A program made the translations under genes and the position numbers. Source: Bacteroidota bacterium (GTDB taxonomy: Bacteria > Bacteroidota > Bacteroidia > Bacteroidales > Marinifilaceae). From it: a stretch of DNA of 10,503 bases. Below, piece by piece: positions 8,015-10,503 of the stretch. Under the pieces are notes generated by a model. It searched no databases. It was not told where the DNA came from and saw only the letters and a list, made by a program, of their open reading frames with translations. The stretch's first letter is position 1, and each line of letters starts with the position of its first letter. Where the stretch lies: positions 1-10,503 of the forward strand of contig JAEXFF010000265.1 of assembly GCA_023400335.1 (NCBI GenBank), in the 5' to 3' direction.

Positions 8015-9034
8015 ATGACCGTTATATTAGGAATTGAATCATCCTGTGATGATACTTCTGCCGCTATATTGAAAGACGGAATCGTATTATCCAATATTAT
8101 TGCCAGCCAAAAAGTTCACGAAGCTTATGGGGGAGTTGTACCGGAATTAGCGTCCAGAGCCCATCAGCAGAATATTATTCCTGTCGTTTCAGAAGCAATC
8201 CATAAAGCCGGAGTCCGTATTCAGGATATCAATGCCATAGCTTATACCCGGGGCCCCGGATTACTCGGTTCTTTACTTGTCGGCACTTCTTTTGCAAAAG
8301 GGTTTGCCATTGCGAACCGTATCCCGATGATTGAAGTGAACCACCTCCAAGCCCATATTCTGGCTAATTTCATCAAAGAACCCGGTGTGGAAAGCCGCCA
8401 TCCCGGTTTTCCTTTTCTGACATTATTAGTCTCAGGGGGCAATTCACAGCTTATCGTCGTACACGATTACCTGAATATGGAAATGATCGGCCAGACCATA
8501 GATGATGCTGCCGGAGAAGCATTCGATAAATGCGCAAAAGTAATGGGTTTACCTTATCCCGGCGGCCCGGTCATCGACCGTCTGGCGAAAACCGGCAATC
8601 CCGTCCGTTTCGTGTTCAATAAACCCCAAATCCCCGGATTGGATTATAGTTTCAGCGGTCTGAAAACTTCTTTCCTCTATTTTATCCGGGACGAGTTGAA
8701 TAAAAATCCGGATTTTATTACGGAAAATCTAAACGATCTTTGTGCTTCCCTGCAAAAAACAGTAGTCGATATACTCCTGGCAAAATTGAAAAAAGCAGCT
8801 AAACAAACAGGAATCCGACAAATTGCTATCGGCGGAGGAGTTTCGGCAAACTCTGCCTTACAAAATGCCGTACATACAGAAGCTGAAAAATCCGGATGGG
8901 AAGTTTTTATTCCCCGTTTGGGATTTTCTCTGGATAACGCCGGAATGGTTGCCGTTACCGGTTATTATAAGTACTTAGCCGGACAGTTCGTGGGCCTGGA
9001 GGCTGTTCCCTTTGCCCGGACGACTCTCGATTAA
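8015..9034 (+). CDS. tsaD: tRNA N6-adenosine threonylcarbamoyltransferase TsaD
   Basis: TsaD transfers the threonylcarbamoyl group from TC-AMP to A37 of ANN-decoding tRNAs, making t6A, in a complex with TsaB and TsaE in the cytoplasm. The protein is 339 residues from ATG 8015, the usual bacterial length. It opens with the family signature VILGIESSCDDTSAA. The Kae1/Gcp features are intact: PELASRAHQQN (43-53), the metal-binding pair H110 and H114 in NHLQAH, LVSGGNSQL (138-146), DDAAGEAFDK (163-172), PYPGGP, SFSGLKTS, GGGVSANSALQ and GFSLDNAGM with metal ligand D307. An in-frame TTG at 7967 would add 16 residues (rich in F and N) that homologues lack, so ATG 8015 is chosen. The gene is divergent from tamB and 54 bases ahead of a dehydrogenase on the same strand. 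No exact promoter match is seen. The best candidate -7 box, AATATTTG at 7920-7927, has one mismatch and a poorly spaced -33. Confidence 0.97.
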   Translation: MTVILGIESSCDDTSAAILKDGIVLSNIIASQKVHEAYGGVVPELASRAHQQNIIPVVSEAIHKAGVRIQDINAIAYTRGPGLLGSLLVGTSFAKGFAIANRIPMIEVNHLQAHILANFIKEPGVESRHPGFPFLTLLVSGGNSQLIVVHDYLNMEMIGQTIDDAAGEAFDKCAKVMGLPYPGGPVIDRLAKTGNPVRFVFNKPQIPGLDYSFSGLKTSFLYFIRDELNKNPDFITENLNDLCASLQKTVVDILLAKLKKAAKQTGIRQIAIGGGVSANSALQNAVHTEAEKSGWEVFIPRLGFSLDNAGMVAVTGYYKYLAGQFVGLEAVPFARTTLD

Positions 9035-9088
9035 AATTTATTTCAGATTCTCAGACATTGCAGTATTGAACATTTAATCCTTATCACC

Positions 9089-10018
9089 ATGAAAATTCTG
9101 GTCACCTACGATATCCCCCGCGAACCTTTTAAAAATCTTCCTCCCAACTGGGAAATTACGTTCCCGGAAGGAGAAAAGTTAACAAAAGACGAAATTATCC
9201 GGATGCTTCCGGAATACGATATTTTGCTGGCTATTTTCAGCCGCCCTATCGACAAAGAAATCATTGACGCAGGGAAAAAACTGAAACTTATCAGTAATTA
9301 CGGGGTAGGTTACAATAACATTGACATTCAATATGCCCGGGAAAAAGGAATTACAGTATGTAATACTCCCGAATCGGTATGTAATCCTACAGCCGAATTA
9401 TGTATGGCCTTGATGCTGGGCATTGCCAGAAGGATCGGAGAATTCGACCGGAGAATCCGGACCGAAAAAGAAGGGATGTGGGGAGTCATGAAAAATTTAG
9501 GATATGGATTGAAAGACAAAACACTGGGAATTATCGGAATGGGACATATCGGACAAAACGTAGCCCGCAAGGCCTCCGCCTTCGGTATGCATATTCTCTA
9601 TTATAACCGGAAAACAGAAATTCCCGGGTACCGGAGAACAGATTTGGATACCCTCTTAAAAGAATCCGATTTTATTTCTATTCATACCCCTCTTACGGAA
9701 GCCACTCATCATTTAATCGGAGAAAGGGAATTGGAATTGATGAAAAATACAGCTTTTCTTATCAATACAGCCCGTGGAGCCGTTATAGATGAGGAAGCCC
9801 TCAGCCGTTTCCTGCAAAAACGGCAAATAGCCGGAGCCGCTTTGGATGTATTCGAACGGGAACCTCATATTACGGAAATATTATATTCCTTAGACAATGT
9901 TATTCTCGTACCCCACATTGGTACAGCCACATACGACGGAAGGATTGCTATGGCTAAAGAAGCACTGGACAATATATACAATTATCTGAACGGACAACCG
10001 ACAAATGTAGTGAACTAA
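9089..10018 (+). CDS. D-isomer-specific 2-hydroxyacid dehydrogenase (glyoxylate/hydroxypyruvate reductase-like)
   Basis: This 309-residue enzyme of the D-2-hydroxyacid dehydrogenase family reversibly reduces a 2-oxoacid to the D-2-hydroxyacid with NAD(P)H in the cytoplasm. Conserved elements are SNYGVGYNNID (69-79) in the substrate domain, the dinucleotide-binding loop GIIGMGHIGQ (147-156), HTPLT (199-203), NTARG (226-230) with catalytic R229, FEREP (255-259) with E258, and PHIGTAT (275-281) with H276. That is a complete Arg/Glu/His catalytic set. The second beta strand of the Rossmann fold ends in YYNR (171-174) rather than an acidic residue. In this family that pattern is seen in NADP-accepting glyoxylate/hydroxypyruvate reductases, so NADPH use is plausible. 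The exact substrate is not readable: D-lactate, 3-phosphoglycerate and erythronate-phosphate relatives share the motifs, but this protein lacks the extra C-terminal domains of SerA or PdxB. The 54-base gap suggests co-transcription with tsaD. No clear terminator follows before the tRNA promoter. Confidence 0.88.
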   Translation: MKILVTYDIPREPFKNLPPNWEITFPEGEKLTKDEIIRMLPEYDILLAIFSRPIDKEIIDAGKKLKLISNYGVGYNNIDIQYAREKGITVCNTPESVCNPTAELCMALMLGIARRIGEFDRRIRTEKEGMWGVMKNLGYGLKDKTLGIIGMGHIGQNVARKASAFGMHILYYNRKTEIPGYRRTDLDTLLKESDFISIHTPLTEATHHLIGERELELMKNTAFLINTARGAVIDEEALSRFLQKRQIAGAALDVFEREPHITEILYSLDNVILVPHIGTATYDGRIAMAKEALDNIYNYLNGQPTNVVN

Positions 10019-10056
10019 ACAAAGGGAATAAAAATTCAGGGTTTTTAGAAAAATAA

Positions 10057-10087
10057 TTTGTATAATAAACAATTTACTCTATATTTG
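10057..10087 (+). promoter_or_regulatory. Consensus Bacteroidota housekeeping promoter for the tRNA-Tyr/tRNA-Gly unit
   Basis: TTTG at 10057-10060 (-33) and TATATTTG at 10080-10087 (-7, consensus TAnnTTTG) are separated by exactly 19 bases, a full match to the Bacteroidota primary-sigma promoter. Transcription would start near 10094, leaving a leader of about 26 bases before the mature tRNA-Tyr. It sits 39 bases after the dehydrogenase stop. Confidence 0.85.
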
Positions 10088-10109
10088 TACCCGCTAAAGA
10101 AAAACAGCG

Positions 10110-10119
10110 TTCTTTGAAA
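10110..10119 (+). promoter_or_regulatory. boxA-like antitermination motif, copy 1 (in the tRNA-Tyr leader)
   Basis: TTCTTTGAAA lies in the tRNA leader and abuts the first base of mature tRNA-Tyr. It resembles the core of the E. coli rRNA boxA (TCTTTAACA), where NusB/NusE bind. The same ten bases recur at 10320-10329. The role is inferred from similarity and position only. Confidence 0.4.
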
Positions 10120-10202
10120 GGGGAGATACCAAAGCGGCCAACTGGGGCAGACTGTAACTCTGCTGACTTATGTCTTCGTAGGTTCGAATCCTGCTCTCCC
10201 CA
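10120..10202 (+). tRNA. tRNA-Tyr (anticodon GTA)
   Basis: This is a class-II tRNA of 83 bases. The acceptor stem pairs GGGGAGA (10120-10126) with TCTCCCC (10195-10201), and the discriminator is A at 10202. The anticodon stem GCAGA/TCTGC (10147-10151/10159-10163) encloses CTGTAAC with anticodon GTA at 10154-10156. The long variable arm has a GAC/GTC stem (10165-10167/10172-10174), as expected for bacterial tRNA-Tyr. The T-arm GTAGG/CCTGC holds a canonical TTCGAAT loop. The 3' CCA is not encoded, so it must be added by the CCA-adding enzyme. It decodes UAU and UAC. Confidence 0.97.
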
Positions 10203-10386
10203 CAAATTTTAAATTGCGGATACAAAGCATCCGATGATTTTAGTTTTTCGCAATTGAAAATTTGCAAGGTTCCCCTTTACGTACCGGCGGGCAACACAAA
10301 CCCGTCCTGCTACCGAAAATTCTTTGAAATAGCTTTAACTCAAAGAAATAAATCGTAAAGCCGCCTAAAGGGAAAAACCTGCACAC
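10203..10386 (+). other. Structured spacer between tRNA-Tyr and tRNA-Gly
   Basis: This 184-base spacer has no ORF and no exact promoter match. It has several inverted repeats. AATTGCG (10212-10218) pairs with CGCAATT (10249-10255), with a small GAT/ATC helix inside. CCCTTTA (10273-10279) pairs with TAAAGGG (10366-10372), flanked by GGTT (10268-10271) and AACC (10376-10379) outside and GGCGG (10286-10290) with CCGCC (10361-10365) inside. CTTTACG (10275-10281) can pair alternatively with CGTAAAG (10354-10360). GGCGGG (10286-10291) can also pair locally with CCCGTC (10301-10306). TTCTTTGA (10320-10327) pairs with TCAAAGAA (10340-10347). None is followed by a good T-tract, so both tRNAs are probably in one transcript. 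The RNA could be a processing leader for tRNA-Gly or a small RNA released on tRNA maturation; both are inference. Confidence 0.5.
10320..10329 (+). promoter_or_regulatory. boxA-like motif, copy 2 (in the tRNA-Gly 5' leader)
   Basis: An exact repeat of the TTCTTTGAAA found before tRNA-Tyr. Here its first eight bases are the 5' arm of a perfect 8-bp hairpin with 10340-10347, so the motif could be masked by structure. Confidence 0.35.
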
Positions 10387-10459
10387 GCGGAAATAGCTCA
10401 GTCGATAGAGCACTAGCCTTCCAAGCTGGGGGTCGCGGGTTTGAGTCCCGTTTTCCGCT
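10387..10459 (+). tRNA. tRNA-Gly (anticodon TCC)
   Basis: This is a 73-base class-I tRNA. The acceptor stem pairs GCGGAAA (10387-10393) with TTTCCGC (10452-10458), with discriminator T at 10459 as is usual for bacterial tRNA-Gly. The D-stem is GCTC/GAGC. The anticodon stem CTAGC/GCTGG (10413-10417/10425-10429) encloses CTTCCAA with anticodon TCC at 10420-10422, reading GGA and GGG. The T-arm GCGGG/CCCGT (10435-10439/10447-10451) has loop TTTGAGT. The conserved C56 is T, and D-loop position 19 is A instead of G, so the G19-C56 tertiary pair is replaced by A19-U56. CCA is not encoded. Confidence 0.96.
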
Positions 10460-10470
10460 CTCTGAAAATC

Positions 10471-10502
10471 AAGCAGTTACATGAAAATGTAGCTGCTTTT
10501 TT
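10471..10502 (+). terminator. Intrinsic terminator of the tRNA unit
   Basis: A 12-bp stem pairs AAGCAGTTACAT (10471-10482) with ATGTAGCTGCTT (10487-10498), with one T-G wobble and a GAAA tetraloop at 10483-10486. The pairing continues into a T-tract (10497-10502). It begins 11 bases after tRNA-Gly and ends the tRNA transcript. Confidence 0.93.
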
Positions 10503-10503
10503 C

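Noticed and set aside
1..10503. Searched for mobile elements, CRISPR arrays, phage, toxin-antitoxin or defence genes.
   Set aside because: No regular repeat-spacer pattern, transposase or integrase motif, target-site duplication or defence-type domain was found. Although a tRNA pair is a common integration site, no integrase or duplicated tRNA 3' end is visible.

Overview
The window looks like ordinary chromosomal housekeeping DNA from a member of the Bacteroidota, most likely order Bacteroidales. This rests on three things: a textbook Bacteroidota promoter (TTTG, 19-base spacer, TAnnTTTG) ahead of a tRNA; gene starts preceded by A/T-rich leaders without clear Shine-Dalgarno motifs; and gene families typical of the phylum (a roughly 1,470-residue TamB, a nucleoside kinase fused to a ThrRS-like N-terminus, a lytic-transglycosylase-like tail). 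I cannot fix the genus from sequence alone. I see no mobile element, CRISPR array, phage gene or anomalous-composition island.

Layout. Positions 1-153 hold the 3' end of a probable murein lytic transglycosylase. A nucleoside kinase follows on + (340-2004). A strong bidirectional hairpin terminator (2013-2059) separates it from convergent rocD, ornithine aminotransferase (2065-3276, -). Behind rocD on the same strand lies tamB (3417-7841 or somewhat longer, -), a large envelope translocation/assembly protein. The tamB promoter region is divergent from tsaD (8015-9034, +), the tRNA t6A-modification enzyme, which is followed after 54 bases by a D-2-hydroxyacid dehydrogenase (9089-10018, +). The window ends with tRNA-Tyr(GTA), a 184-base structured spacer, tRNA-Gly(TCC) and a strong intrinsic terminator.

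How the genes relate. The genes do not form one pathway. tsaD and the two tRNAs concern translation. tamB and the leading partial gene concern the cell envelope. rocD, the kinase and the dehydrogenase are metabolic. Likely transcription units are the kinase alone; tamB with possible read-through into rocD; tsaD with the dehydrogenase; and tRNA-Tyr with tRNA-Gly from one promoter.

I found no evidence of a new multi-gene system. The points most worth a second look are small: an apparently non-standard or lost tamB start codon, an A19-U56 replacement of the G19-C56 tertiary pair in tRNA-Gly, and a structured inter-tRNA spacer carrying a second copy of a boxA-like motif.
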